This document shows positions 12,040 to 23,310 of a DNA stretch of 64,000 nucleotides, piece by piece. The notes under the pieces were generated by a model. It was given only the letters and a program-made list of their open reading frames with translations, had not been told where the DNA came from and did no database searches. The stretch comes from Selaginella moellendorffii (taxonomy: Eukaryota > Streptophyta > Lycopodiopsida > Selaginellales > Selaginellaceae): positions 3,096,519 through 3,160,518 of the forward strand of contig NW_003314262.1 of assembly GCF_000143415.4 (NCBI RefSeq). The letters are read 5' to 3'. The position numbers and the translations under genes were made by a program. The stretch's first letter is position 1; each line of letters begins with the position of its first letter.

Positions 12040-13350
12040 CTAGTCATTCGCGAGGACGAGCAAACCCATTGAGATGTACATTAGAAAGACTGGGTACACC
12101 GCCAGGGCCTTTCTACTCGGCCTCACGGCAGTGGAGACGAAAGGATAGACCGACCAGGAACTCCATAGCAAAGTCGCGAAGATCATGGCGCTTCTATACA
12201 GCTTGCCGCTGTAAGCCGCGCAGAGGATCGCTCCAATGTCGAGAGGAAACAAGCAGTAGCCCAGGACGCTCAAGCTCTGGAGGAAATTGAGCTTGCCACC
12301 CTGCATAGCGATCGAAGGTCTTGTCAAAGTTTTGGAGCTTCGAGCATGGCTTTACCAGAAGAACTACGTTCATCGTGAGAGACACTGCTCCAGCGGATAG
12401 CACTGCGAAAACCACTGCAAACACTGTGGACTATCGATCAAGCACAGCACGAATCAGTGGATCAAAGCTTTGAGTGATCGACGAGTTCTTACTTTGTTGG
12501 TGCTGGCTGTGGAGGAGAGGATGCAAGAGAGAGCGATGATGAAGAAGAAGGGTCCCCAGAGATCCCAGTCGCGCAGAGTTCTAGCCGGATCGTTCCGGTT
12601 GGAGTTGAAGACGACGATCTGCTGGAGATTGTTCGCGACCCTTCTCGCGTCGCGGGCGAGCGTCACAGACACGGGCTCCGTGAGCGTGCTGTGGACCTCC
12701 TGTCGGGTGGACGAGGTGGAAGCTATGGCGGAAGGCTCGGGAACCACGGCCTGGGAGACTCTCGTGGCTGGAGAAGGCCTGGAAGAAGCTCCTCCACCGA
12801 GCTGGAGCTGGGGACGAGGAGGAGGAGATGGCGTTCTTTGCTGGCCGGATTGTTGCTCGTAGGGAGATTGGTAGTGCTGCTGTGGATATGGAGCTTGCTG
12901 CTGGAGGAATTGCTGCTGGAAGAACTGTTGCTGATTGATGTGGCGAGGAGGAGTGATTGGTCTTTGCTGCTGGAGGAAGCCCGGTGGTGGAGTCTGTGAT
13001 CGCGGCTGCTGCCGGAAGCTGCTATAATCATAGGATTGCTGCTGGAAGCTCGGTGGTGGAGTCAGTGATCTCGGCTGGCCGAAGCCCATCGATCTCTGGC
13101 GCTGGAGGAACTCCGGTGGAGTCATCGATCTTTGCTGCTGGAGAAACTCTGGCGGAGGAGGAGGCATCGATCGTTGCGGCTGGTAAAACTCTGCTGGAGG
13201 AGGAGGCATCGATCTTTGCTGCGCGAAACCTGGTGGTGGAGTGCTCGATCTTGGCGGATTGAACCATTGTTCTTGCTGGTTGTATGGCGATCCTCCTCGA
13301 AATTGGGACGCTCCTCGCGCTTGGCTATACAGGTTTTGGAGAGCGTCCAT
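12040..13350 (-). CDS. YIPF6/Yip1-family Golgi membrane protein, long P/Q-rich N-terminus
   Basis: Exons 13350-12493, 12430-12356 and 12300-12040 give 397 residues in frame. The C-terminal 130 residues hold the Yip1 domain: TLRDWDLWGPFFFII, then VFAVVFAVLSAGAVSLTMN, then NFLQSLSVLGYCLFPLDIG, with about five membrane spans. This family recruits Rab GTPases and acts in ER-Golgi transport. The first 230 residues are unusual, with at least eight imperfect repeats of the type FLQQQRS-M-PPP or QRSLTPPPS, rich in Pro, Gln and Ser, facing the cytosol. Typical YIPF6 proteins have a short N-terminus of under 90 residues. I chose the ATG at 13350 because the open frame further upstream loses coding character and the upstream ATG region looks like leader. 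Confidence 0.85.
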
Positions 13351-13709
13351 AGCTCTATAATGGAAGAACCAAAGGAGAGAGAAGAAAATAAAGGTAAGAT
13401 TTGAAAATGCATTGGACACGTCGGATTCATTTGGTTCGAGGATCCAACGGCGCAGATTCGCCAATCCCGGCCGTCGATCTTTGTAATAACCTCTGTCAAT
13501 ATTACTAGGGCAGAGCAAAGAGAGGGAGAGCGTAGCATTGCGCGCTCGGATCGATCGATCCATCTCGAGCAGGGCAGGGCGCGGGGCAGCGATTGCGGGG
13601 GTGGAATCGAGGGGCGCTGGGCAGATTTGGGGCGAGAGGTAGGGTTTCTCGCGGCGGCAATCGAAGGATTACAGCTGACATTGATTGGATAGCGTCTGCT
13701 CTAGCGCCG
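13351..13709. promoter_or_regulatory. divergent promoter, YIPF6-like and BAG6-like genes
   Basis: 359 bases lie between the divergent starts. A telo-box-like TAGGGTTT lies at 13640-13647 on the BAG6 side. A GATCGATCGATC run lies near 13549-13562. No TATA box is evident. Confidence 0.4.
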
Positions 13710-16472
13710 ATGGAGGGCAATATTCCAGCGAGCTCCGAGCAAGCGTCGGTGACTACAGTGGAGATTAGAATCAGGACTCTCGATTCCTCCAATTACACTG
13801 TCCGGGTCGACAAAGACGTAAGCTTTAATTGGATGCATTTGGGAAAAAAACTCGTTTTCTTGGGTTTTCAGATGCCCGTCCCCGCCTTGAAAGATCGTCT
13901 AGCTCCTGTTGTGGGTGTTCCTTCTCAAAACCAGAGATTGATATGCCGAGGAAGAGTCCTCAAGGACGATCAGCTTCTCTCCTCATACAGTATGCTCTTT
14001 TATCTGATTTTTTCTCTCTTCCTTATCTTCTGTGTTGCAGATGTTGAAGATGGACACACTTTACACCTGGTTGCGAGACCTCCAGCGGTCACTGAAGGTA
14101 AGCGTCCTTGCTGCTGGTACTTTAGTACTGATTGATCTTTGGGACTGAATTTCCAGAAGCTACTGCAACACAAGCGCCATCAGACTCGACATCTCGCCAT
14201 CGCCCCTCTCATGTTACTCATAGCTTGCTACTCGGGACCATCAACATTCCAGAGGTACCGGAAGGAGGCATACCCGACTTAAGCAGGGTGCGAATCCTTG
14301 ATCTCTTGTTGTCCTTGGACTTACCTTGTTTTTTACAGATTCTCTCGGCTGTTCTTAATTCTGTCGGTTCCGGCGCTACAGCATTGGACAATCGACGAGG
14401 TGTTGCCGTGGTAAGCTGGAATCTTTCTGTGTTTCTTCTCTGTTTTCACTTATACATGCGATTCATAGATGCAAGTGGCTTCATCAGGTCTTTCCACCTC
14501 AAATGCTCCTGCCACCGCTACCTCCACCCCTGCTGCCGCTACTGGTCCTTCCACCGAAGGCAGACGCTCCACAGCGCAAGCATCGGCCGAAAATATTCAT
14601 TTTAGGAACATAGAGGTAACTTGGTTGGTGGTGTATGTTTGAATTAACTCTCGAGTTTACAGGTTGTTCCAGATGCGCTAACAACCATATCGCAATACTT
14701 GACGAGAATGGAACAAGCTTTTGCTGAATATGGTATGCTATATCTCTTTCAGATCAGGTGCTTGAATGTCATCGTTTGTATATGCAGGCTACGACGCTTT
14801 AGATAACCCCCTTTTGTCCTCGAGCTCCAGGCCTAGGTATAATAGCGCTAGTTCGTCTGCAGCGACCGGTTTACCTTCTCGACCCCTTCCAACTCCAGCA
14901 TCCCTGGGTGCTACTATTTCTCGTGCTCAGGAACTTTTGCATGGTCAAGCCAGCTCAGCTCTTGCGGTAAAATTGGATCAATCTCTGATGATGCTTTTCT
15001 AACATTCTCAAAATTCAGCATCTTGCTTCCCAACTAGAAACGGAGGCGACACTATCCGATACAGCGGCTCGTGTAGATCTGCAATCCACTGCTGTTTGGA
15101 GTGGAAACATAATGCAACAACTCGGTGCGCTACTAATGGAACTTGGTCGGACAACTTTATTGTTGCAGCTTGGGCCATCTCCAGTAAGTCTTTCGTGCTT
15201 ATCTTCATTGTCTGATGTCTCGTAAACAGGCTCAAGCTGTTGTAAACTCTGGCCCAGCAGTGTTCGTTTCACCGTCTGGTCCAAATCCAATGATGGTGCA
15301 AGTAAGGATTCTCTTTTTTTACATTTTTTAAGCTTAACTTGATTGATACTCCTTTCCAGCCTCTTCCGTTCCAAACAGGCTTGCCTTTGGGAGCATTTCC
15401 GTTGGGAACAGCAGCCGAAGCTGGAAGTGCCAGGACCGTCGGCATGAACCTAAACGCGGGTGATTCTACTCGTCGACCCTTCACACACATTCCTTTATTT
15501 GGCGGTTCCCTACGTCATCTCCAGCATACTGCATCCGACTTACTGGCATCCGCCTTGGAGCCTAGTGCGGTGGACGAGAACGGCGGCCAAACGGGCGAAG
15601 GCTCCGAAGCCAGGCAGTCACCAGATGCCGCTCGCTCTCCCAGTGATCTGGAGAATCCCGATCAGAGCGTAGCACTGCTAGTCCAAGACAACGGCTCCGT
15701 GAGGCTGGTACCAATGAGGACGCGAACGGCCACTAGCGTCAATCTTCACTCGTCATCCTTGTTCCGGGGCCTGCGGTCGTCGTCAGAAGCTGTTACTGTC
15801 CCGGTGCTTGGCATCCGGGCACAAGTTCATGCTCATCCATGGACGCAAGCAGTGCTGCAGGCGTCGGAAGGACAGCGGCCAGTTGGTATCGCAGTGACGA
15901 TCCCGGTGGACGTGACGAGCTCTCGAGGGAATGCGCAAAACGGCTCTGCAGGTAAAAGAACTATTTTTCTGGTGGTTTTTAATCTCTGCTCTTCCAGATA
16001 CCGGGATGGACTTCGCTGTAAACGCAAGCGCAACGCCTATGGATCTCCCCGCCGCAGAACAAGGCCGCCAAGACGAGGTTTGTCCTGTGTTTGAAGTTTT
16101 TATCCTAGTTTGGTGTTACAAGTTCGTAGGCCCATGAGGGATCCCAGGGAAACCAAATGGAAGCGAGCACCACCGTGAAGCCGCAGGCCTCGGAGGGCGC
16201 AGAGGGAGAGAGAACAGCGTCACGCAAACGAGCCGGAGGAGCCGACGGTGGCGGCGCCGCTGAGAGTTGCATGTCTACGACCCCAGAGTCCGAGGTACTA
16301 CGAATCCCATTTCTCTATTCGCGCTCCACCTTTGTGTTTCATTGTTTCCTTTGTTTGGTGCCAGGGGCCGCAAGAAGAGAGCGAAGCCAAGCGTCGAAAG
16401 GTATGAAAGAGAGATTTTTTTCTTCCATTTATCACTGTGACTTTGGATCAGACCGACAGCAATGGAGACTAG
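13710..16472 (+). CDS. BAG6/Scythe-like ubiquitin-domain protein
   Basis: Fifteen exons join in frame to 670 residues: 13710-13817, 13872-13989, 14041-14097, 14157-14287, 14339-14410, 14469-14615, 14663-14732, 14788-14966, 15019-15183, 15230-15301, 15360-15951, 15998-16077, 16130-16294, 16365-16400 and 16452-16472. Residues 17-95 are a ubiquitin-like domain (IRIRTLDSSNYTVRV, QRLICRGRVLKDDQLL, EDGHTLHLVAR). Around residues 295-375 is the conserved BAG6 core: LGALLMELGRTTLLLQLG, then VVNSGPAVFVSPSGPNP and LPFQTGLPLG. Near the end a basic KRAGG / AKRRK stretch could be a nuclear signal. BAG6 proteins hold exposed hydrophobic segments for tail-anchored protein targeting or for degradation by the proteasome; that role is from family knowledge. 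The penultimate exons are tiny, 36 and 21 bases. Confidence 0.88.
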
Positions 16473-16630
16473 TAACAGATCGCGGAGTTTACAAATAACG
16501 TCGCCACTATATTTATGATCAATGATTATTTGAGAGAGCAGCATAGCTAGTTATGTACTATGCTAGTATCGTATCTATCGCCCTTGTGTAAATTCGGCTA
16601 TAATCAACATGAATTCTTTTTAACCTTCGC

Positions 16631-17537
16631 TCACCTCCTCGTCTTGAGCGCTTGGAAGCGAGCCGTGAGATCGTCGTAGTCCGGGAGCTTTGGGTGTACG
16701 GAGTGGCCGCCGGACGAGCCGCCCGAGTCCGTACGCGACGCCGGCGGCTTTGGAAGCTCGGGTGGAGCTCGCTGCGGTGGGATGCTCTTCTGCCACTTGA
16801 GATCACCACTGCCGCTGCTCGTTTTCGAGAGAGGAATGGATGCTCCATCGACTCCATCGCCATTAAACTCGGGCTCGTCGAACTGAGGCATGGAAGGCGT
16901 CGGCGAGAAGTCGAACGAAGGTGGAGGGGGGTTGTCTCTTCGCCGGTGGAAGGACGAGGAGGGCGGAGGAGCGCCGTCGTCAATGCCGGTGAAGAACGTC
17001 TGGCCTTCGTCGCTAAACAAGTTGCCGTGGATGTTGTTTTGCTGCTTGTAAGGAGCCGACGATGAGAAGCCACCCGAGTTTCTCCGCTCCTCAGCACCGA
17101 GATCGAAGAGGTCATACTTTGCTGGCTGCTGCGCTGCTCTTGGGGGCGACACGCTCGTTCTCCTGTCCATCCTCCTCCCGTCTTCGTCTCTCTCGTCGTC
17201 ACTGTCGAAGAATGGCTTCTTCGGAGCGAACTTGGACGTTGCATGGTTGTCGTCGCTGTCGGAGCTCTCGTCCTCGTCTTCGTCCTGTTTAGTCCTGTCC
17301 CATCTGTTTGCGAAACTGGCCGGCGGAGCGGGCATCTCAACATCGCTGCCGTCGGAATCAACCTCCTGAGATGGCCTAGCTCGAGAGAACGAAGTTCCCT
17401 TGGCCAGGTTCGCGGCAGCTCGGGCGGCAGTGGCAGCACGCTCGGCGGAATCCGCAGCGGCTTGAGCAGCAGCAACGACGTCTTTGTACTCCATCGGTGG
17501 TTCTTTCTCCTCGTTGTGGAATGAAGGAACAGACTCG

Positions 17538-17571
<34 letters not shown>

Positions 17572-18833
17572 TTTCAAAGTTGTGGACTGGCGGGGGAGAA
17601 ATAAACGGGACGAATTGCCTTTCGTTGTCTCGTTGAGGTGCTGCTGGTTCTGGCGGCGGAGACACCGGACGGATACTTGGCTGCCGTTCTTCGTACTTAC
17701 TTGACTTAATCTCTTCCGGTTCTAGATCCTGCATCTGGAGAACGTTTCCAGGCCGAGATTCGAATTGCGATCGCATGCTCTGGGACGGGACAGAAGGCAT
17801 ATCGTTGTCAGAAGCGTGTTGGCTAGAAACTCGAGACGACGCTGCGAGTGGTCTCTGGCTGGACGATATGAACTGACTTGGTCCATCCTGAACAAAACTT
17901 CTTTAACATGAGAAAAGAAGAAAGATCGAAAGGAACCTACGAGAAGGTCTTCATGTTGCTTCGTGAGCTCAGCTTCTGTTTCACTTGCATCCCACTCTAT
18001 ATTGTGCTCGGCAGCAATCTCCTTCAAGAGCTTCAATTTAACTTCTCCAGATGGTGCACGGACCGAAAGCTTTTCTATGATCTGCAAAGACAACACAGCT
18101 TCCATCAAAAAACCGTCTAGTACATCCAATCAATGAAAAGGAAAGGACCGCTGTACCCTTCTATTCACGCCACAGTCGGGCCTAAGCTCTCCAGCGGATG
18201 CCACAAATTCCTTGCCGTACTTAACCGCAAAGAGCCCACGTACTTCGAGCAATTCCGGCAAATCGGAACACCTTGGAGCAGCAAAAATCAAGCTAGCAAT
18301 TGCCTCTTTAAGATCGAGAGGACACTGTCTGCAAGAAAATATAAAACAAGTTGGCATTAGTTTGCTCGGCAAGAAAAGAAGCACACACAAAAATAAAAAG
18401 AAACGAAGAGAGACTTACTTTTGGGACTCGATGATCGGCAGCCTCACAACAACGAGCTCGCAAAACAATTCCACAATCTCGTACGCAGCCATGATGTTTT
18501 GCTCCCTGAAAATGTGCTCAACCTATTTGATGAAGAACAACAAAACGAGAGGATATTTTTGAGCTCCAGTTCTCAAACATACCCGAATCCGGGCGCTCGG
18601 CTCCTGTCCAGTTTGCAGCAAATTCGCAATCTCCCTGCGCATGCCCCTCACCTGGAGCTCCCTCCTGTTGCGTAGCAGCTTGATCCGGGACATCGCCAGC
18701 CGGAGAAGCGTCTTGCTGCATCCATCCCAATCAAACGACAGGCATCAAATCACAGATCAGATCCAGCCCGCGCACTGCGACGACGATCCACTCACCACTT
18801 CGCCGCCTTGAACCCTCTCCCGAGGAAATCCAT
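16631..18833 (-). CDS. IST1-like ESCRT-III regulator of Vps4
   Basis: Exons 18833-18796, 18715-18583, 18522-18419, 18328-18157, 18081-17941 and 17887-16631 join in frame to 614 residues. The N-terminal 190 residues are the IST1 core: TLLRLAMSRIKLLRNRR, then ILARIR-type EPSARIRVEHIFREQN, then AYEIVELFCELVVVRLP, CPLDLKEAIASLIFAA and FAVKYGKEF. The long last exon encodes a disordered Pro/Ser/Asp-rich tail with a poly-Pro run (11 prolines) and ends in DYDDLTARFQALKTRR. That end matches the MIT-interacting motif by which IST1 binds the Vps4 MIT domain. Its role is membrane scission at endosomes and at cytokinesis. A telo-box lies at 18869-18878 upstream. Confidence 0.92.
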
Positions 18834-19052
18834 GCCGACAAAGCGCGTTAGCTCGAGCAGAAGAACATAAACCCTAAAATAAGCCACTAAACAAACTATG
18901 CGGAAGATATTCCGTCACCGTCAAACATCCCTGCAGATATTCCGTCGCCGTCAAATAGAAACACACTTGGATGACCTAAAAGAATAAATTAAAGAGGCCA
19001 AACCGAATATCCCACCAAACAAAACAAACCCGACTTTATTGCGTGGGGGCTC

Positions 19053-20316
19053 TCACGCGTAGGCGCAGGAGTTTGCGAGAACTCGGAGGAACTTGACTTG
19101 GCTGGTATGGACCTTGAAGCGGCAGAAGAAGGAAGTGCGGTACTTTGGGCGCACCAGCGGGAAGACGTGGGCTCGCGACTGGATTGTTCCAGTCACCGCC
19201 AGCGGCACGTCGCCACCGCCGCTCGTGTAGCCCTCTAGATCCGGCCCCGCGCCGTAGAGCGGCACCTTGATCGCCTCCACATTCACGGGGAAAGTTTTCA
19301 TGCTGTCCTTGTGCTGGTAGAACTTTGGGATCTGGTCCACATCAAAGCCCAGATCAAGATCAAAGCGAAAACTAGAAATTCACAGTAGCAAAGTCTCTTC
19401 TAGGGCCTCACAGTGAGCAAAGTCTCTTTTTAAGTTCTAGAGCTTCTACAGTTCTAAGTTCCAGAGCAAAGTCTCTACTAACTCAATCAAACTCGGTGAC
19501 GTTCTAGAGCAAACTTGAGGGAGAAACGAGAGAACTTACCTGGCCTGTAGCGATCGTGAGCTCGTTGAAAACCAGATTGATGTCGGCAGCGTGGACGTGG
19601 AGGCCAAAGTACTGCGATGGGTTGCGGAAATTCACCATGAGCGTGCAATTGGACGTAAGCACTCGCGTCGGGACGCCCGAGTCCGTCCCGGCCACGACGG
19701 TAAACTCGTGGAAGATGATTTTCTAGAGCCAGGAAAGAAACAAAGCCGCGCATTAATTCCCTTGTTGCAAGCAAAGTAAAAACCATACCTTGACGACGAG
19801 CTTGGGCGAGTGAGGCTGGCAGACGAGCCAGAAGATGAGCGCTCCAAAGCTGAGGAGAAGAACACAGCAGAGAACGCTGATCCAGAACAGGCAGCACCGC
19901 GAGAGGGGCTTCCTCTTGCCCGATTCTCCGTGCGATTGCTGCTCCTCCTCCTCCATGATGGTCCCCGGGATCCATTGCTTGTACCCCTTCTTGTGCGGCC
20001 TGTGATGGGGAGGGAGCGAGCCGCCGTGGGGAAGAACTCTCCGTGATCCTGGCTTGGGCGCAGGGGGCACAGAGCTGGCCTCGCTCTGCAAGCTTCCCGA
20101 GTGCTTGATGAAGGACTGGTGATGGAGAGGCGACGCCATGGGGCTCATCACGGGCGTCGAGTGGAACGATGGCTTCTCGTTGCCATCGTGGGAGTCACGG
20201 GACGGGCTCTGGACGAAGTAGACTGGATGGCGCGGCGGCGACTGCGGTGGGGAGAGCCCGGCGCTCGTCCCTTCCGAGTCGAACGAGGAGCGCATCTTGC
20301 CGTAATATCGAGCCAT
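19053..20316 (-). CDS. LEA-2 / NHL (NDR1/HIN1-like) membrane protein
   Basis: Exons 20316-19789, 19722-19540 and 19331-19053 join to 329 residues. The cytosolic N-terminus (about 145 residues) starts MARYYGKMRSSFDSEG and contains HPVYFVQSPSRDSHD, a motif shared by a plant subgroup of this family, then a basic Pro/His-rich stretch. One membrane span follows (CCLFWISVLCCVLLLSFGALIFW). The extracytosolic part is an LEA-2 fold (SNCTLMVNFRNPSQYFGLHV, then PLAVTGTIQSRAHVFPLVRPK). Members are plasma-membrane proteins linked to defence and stress, but molecular roles are poorly known. The second intron of about 208 bases is one of the longer ones in the block. Confidence 0.85.
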
Positions 20317-21098
20317 CGCGCCGCGACGACGAAATCTCTGACGAAATCTCTGCTGCTAAAGCCAATGCAGGCCTCCCTGGACTGCCGATGCCCGATATTT
20401 CGCGAAAACCTTGCTCGATCCACGCAAGAACACCCTAGCTCTCGAAATATCGACCGCGAGAGCTCGAAATCTGGCAAGTGCTGCGGCGAATCCACCAGGA
20501 GCACCGCCACGGAGAGCCTGCCATGCACCAATGCTCGATATCGCTGCACAAACCGGATGAAACACCGAGAAGAAAGAAGAATCACTGAGAATGGAGATAG
20601 AGAGCTAGCGGCGAGCGAGAGGCCGATGGAGCGCCTTCCATCCCGCTACGCAAACGCCAACCGCGCCGAAGACTCCACGAAGCGCAGCGCCGTCGCGAGA
20701 ATCGCCGTGTTGCGGATCAGGGGAGCGATGAACTGTCTCCCAGCAAGGAATGCGCAAGGCTGTGGCAGAGCCGTCGATCTGGGCATCGACGGTCGGGAGG
20801 GCTCCCTGTATTTTAGCCGTTGGATTGCCACGTTGCCGCGAGATCTGGTCGTCCATTTACTGTACGCGAGAAAGACCATATGGTACATGAAAGAGGCGCA
20901 TGATAGATATGAGAAGAAGGAATTTGATTAAAATTCCAAAGCGCCATGTGCACGAGACATGTGCTATGAAGCTTCCGCCAGCTTTGACAGGGTGATCCTT
21001 TAAAAATACCTAAAAGGTGGCGAGATAAACAAAATGGCGCCCACCTTTAATTTTTTAGGGCTCTTCGTGCGAGATTTAGGGTTCTTGAGATTCTTGCG
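20317..21098. other. intergenic, divergent upstream regions
   Basis: Nearly 0.8 kb between the LEA-2 and ERG28-like starts. Open frames here are incidental; I could not find splice-compatible coding. Near the ERG28 side are two telo-box-like motifs (21052-21060 and 21075-21083). Confidence 0.5.
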
Positions 21099-21618
21099 AT
21101 GCGAGCGCTCAGTCAATGGCTGATCCTTGTTGGGATCTTGCGGCTCTCTGCAGTCTGGTTTGGATTCTTCGACATTTGGGCCCTGCGCAAGGCAGTCTTC
21201 TCGAAATCCTCAAGTAAGATGATCGATTCGCGACCGATTCGATCCATTCGATCCATTCTTTCTCGCTTGCAGTGACTGAGATCCACGGGCGGACTTTTGG
21301 CGTGTGGACGCTGCTAACGTGCACGCTTTGCTTCGCTTGCGCGTTTAATCTGGAGAATCGCGAGCTCTACTGGGTCACATTCGCGTCGTTCGTTTACGCT
21401 CTTGGCCACTTTGTGACCGAGTTCTTGATCTACAAGACGATGGCTCTCTCAAACCTCGCCACAGTCTCGATCTTCGCTGGTACTGCTAACATCACTTAGC
21501 TCGATTTCTTGAATTCACTCCTTTCTTTCCAGGTGGTTCTATAATCTGGATGCTTCTCTTTCGTCGCAATTCAAATGTCTCTTCTAAAAAGATCCGAGCT
21601 GCTGGAAAAACAAACTAG
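21099..21618 (+). CDS. ERG28-like ER scaffold of sterol synthesis
   Basis: Exons 21099-21213, 21273-21479 and 21533-21618 join in frame to 135 residues, the usual size. The pattern is WLILVGILRLSAVWFGFFD, then the signature HGRTFGVWTLLTCTLCF, then ALGHFVTEFLIYKTMAL and a basic C-terminus. Four hydrophobic segments are visible. In yeast Erg28 tethers the C-4 demethylation enzymes in the ER, and plant homologues are thought to do the same. The start sits 15 bases after a telo-box. Its 3' end is only 100 bases from the convergent carrier gene. Confidence 0.88.
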
Positions 21619-21717
21619 AAAGCTGAGTTTGCGATCGAGCCTCGATCCAATTGTCGATGGTGAGAGCCCAAAAAAAATTCACCGTTTTCTCGGTCGAATC
21701 GTTGATCCTAGAATCGC

Positions 21718-23174
21718 CTACGCGGCCTGCGATAAGATCTGGAGCCCGCCTTTGTCGTTAAACTCTCTCCGGAGTTTCTCCACGGCCATGAACGTCAGTG
21801 CCGAGGCTGGACACCACCACATCACTCTCGGCCCAGCTCCTTTGAACAGTCCCCTGATTCCTTCTTGTTCCTTTATCTTGGTGATCGCATCGAGCCAGCC
21901 AGTGTACCTGGATTCGATGAGTCGCAAGTAAGCAAGCAATCGAAGATCTGGCAAAGCAACTTTAGTAACACACCTTGCCGATGTACTTTGGACTTGCATC
22001 CGAGTCTTGACAACGTCGAAAGGAGTCGTCAGGAACGCACTGAAGCCTAGCCGAACAAAGAGTTAAAGCGGGGCATTTGATGCACTGAGCTCTCACCTCC
22101 GGCCGCCCCGCCGAGCAAAAAGTCCTGCGAGCACGAAAGATCACCGTTGGCAACTTTCAAGGCTGTCTTCCTGAATGCTTCATACAGAACGATCTGCAAA
22201 TGCGCCAAACAAATGTCAGCAGGACAAAAAACAAAAGAAAGAACGACCAAAGTTAAAGTGTATACTACCTGCAAGCCTGCAAAAGGAATGTCACGCACAA
22301 TGGTGGAGAGAAGGCTGCAAAGAAGAAAAGAAAACCATTCGTTAGCTCACTTCCAGGTCAGAGAAACTCACCCAGCGTAAAGGCCGCGAGTTCCTTCCTG
22401 CGCGTGGATCGCTCTCGCCGCATGAAACATCCCCGAGTAGTACTGGAAGACTGGAGCTTTTATCTGCTGCTGCTTCGCAGTCTCCCACGCCTTTCGAGAG
22501 CCTTGGACCTGCATTCGCTGCTTGATAACTTCGCACGGGACGTAGACCACCGCGCCAAGAGCATCTCCTGGAAGAAACAAATCGAAAGAGAGTAGAGATC
22601 GATTAGCGAGAATTCGTCGTTTAGAGAAAGAAAAGGAACTCCAAAGTACCAGCTGCGCCAGCGAAGAACAGTGCCCATGGTGTTGGTAAGTTTGGCCTCT
22701 TCTCTTGTAGCAAGTCCTTCGTGGTCTCGATGAAACCGAAATATGTGGCGCCCGTTACGAACGATCCAGTGACTCCCGGAAAGACTCCCCGATAGAATCC
22801 TGTCAATCGCGTCAATGCCGGTAGAAGAAACGATCGAAATATCGCACCTCGGATGCCGTCCCTAGCGCCGATCGTCTTGGAAACCTGGACAAGATTCGCA
22901 TTCTGCGAAAGCGAAGCTCTGCTCGATCGACCGACGCAAGAAAAGGGAGCGAAATCTCTCTACCTGGCCGAAGCCGCTCTGGAGCCGCGTCTTGATCGTG
23001 TCCACGGGATGCATGATCGTCTCGCCGAAGCCGCACGCCAGGCCTCCCCATAGAAACTCCCTCCAAGCTGCCAAACAGAGAGATCGAGATAGAAACCGAG
23101 AATGTGGCGCTCGATCCAGGAGAGATACCAGAGAGAGAGACGGCACTGCGCGATCCCCCCGAGTCGGCGATCAT
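21718..23174 (-). CDS. mitochondrial carrier family protein (At1g74240-type)
   Basis: Nine exons (23174-23129, 23067-22964, 22884-22848, 22799-22650, 22567-22372, 22314-22269, 22193-22097, 22046-21974, 21907-21718) join in frame to 312 residues. Three carrier repeats are visible. Their signatures are HPVDTIKTRLQ (residues 35-45), YVPCEVIKQRMQ and TTPFDVVKTRMQ, each followed by the matching second-helix motif (GFYRGVFPG, GLYAG, GLFKGAGPRV). The C-terminus is ALTFMAVEKLRREF. It belongs in the inner membrane of mitochondria or plastids. The words GETIMHPVDT, VTGATYFGFIE and SALTFMAVE resemble the Arabidopsis protein named in the call, close to S-adenosylmethionine-type carriers; the substrate is unproven. 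The upstream ATG inside the telo-box region opens only a short unrelated frame. Confidence 0.92.
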
Positions 23175-23310
23175 CTCCCCGCCGGTAGCAAAATATCGCT
23201 CCTCCTCACGACCATAAACCCTAAGCCCCAAGCTAGGAGAGAGAAGTATATTCCCGGCACCAGTATTAGGGTTTGTACATTTGGATTAGGGCTTTGGGGG
23301 TACAGCAGCT
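23175..23310. promoter_or_regulatory. divergent promoter, carrier and KH genes
   Basis: Only 136 bases between divergent ATGs, with a telo-box facing each gene (23216-23224 for the carrier, 23266-23274 for the KH gene). This is a neat example of paired telo-boxes in a bidirectional promoter. Confidence 0.55.

Noticed and set aside
16558-17577. 339-residue minus-strand open frame overlapping the IST1-like gene
   Set aside because: It is another frame of the IST1 tail exon, almost purely Arg/Ser/Thr; the IST1 frame ends in a recognisable MIT-interacting motif.
20101-20931. 276-residue plus-strand open frame upstream of the LEA-2 gene
   Set aside because: Partly antisense to its first exon, low-complexity Arg-rich peptide, no splice or motif support.
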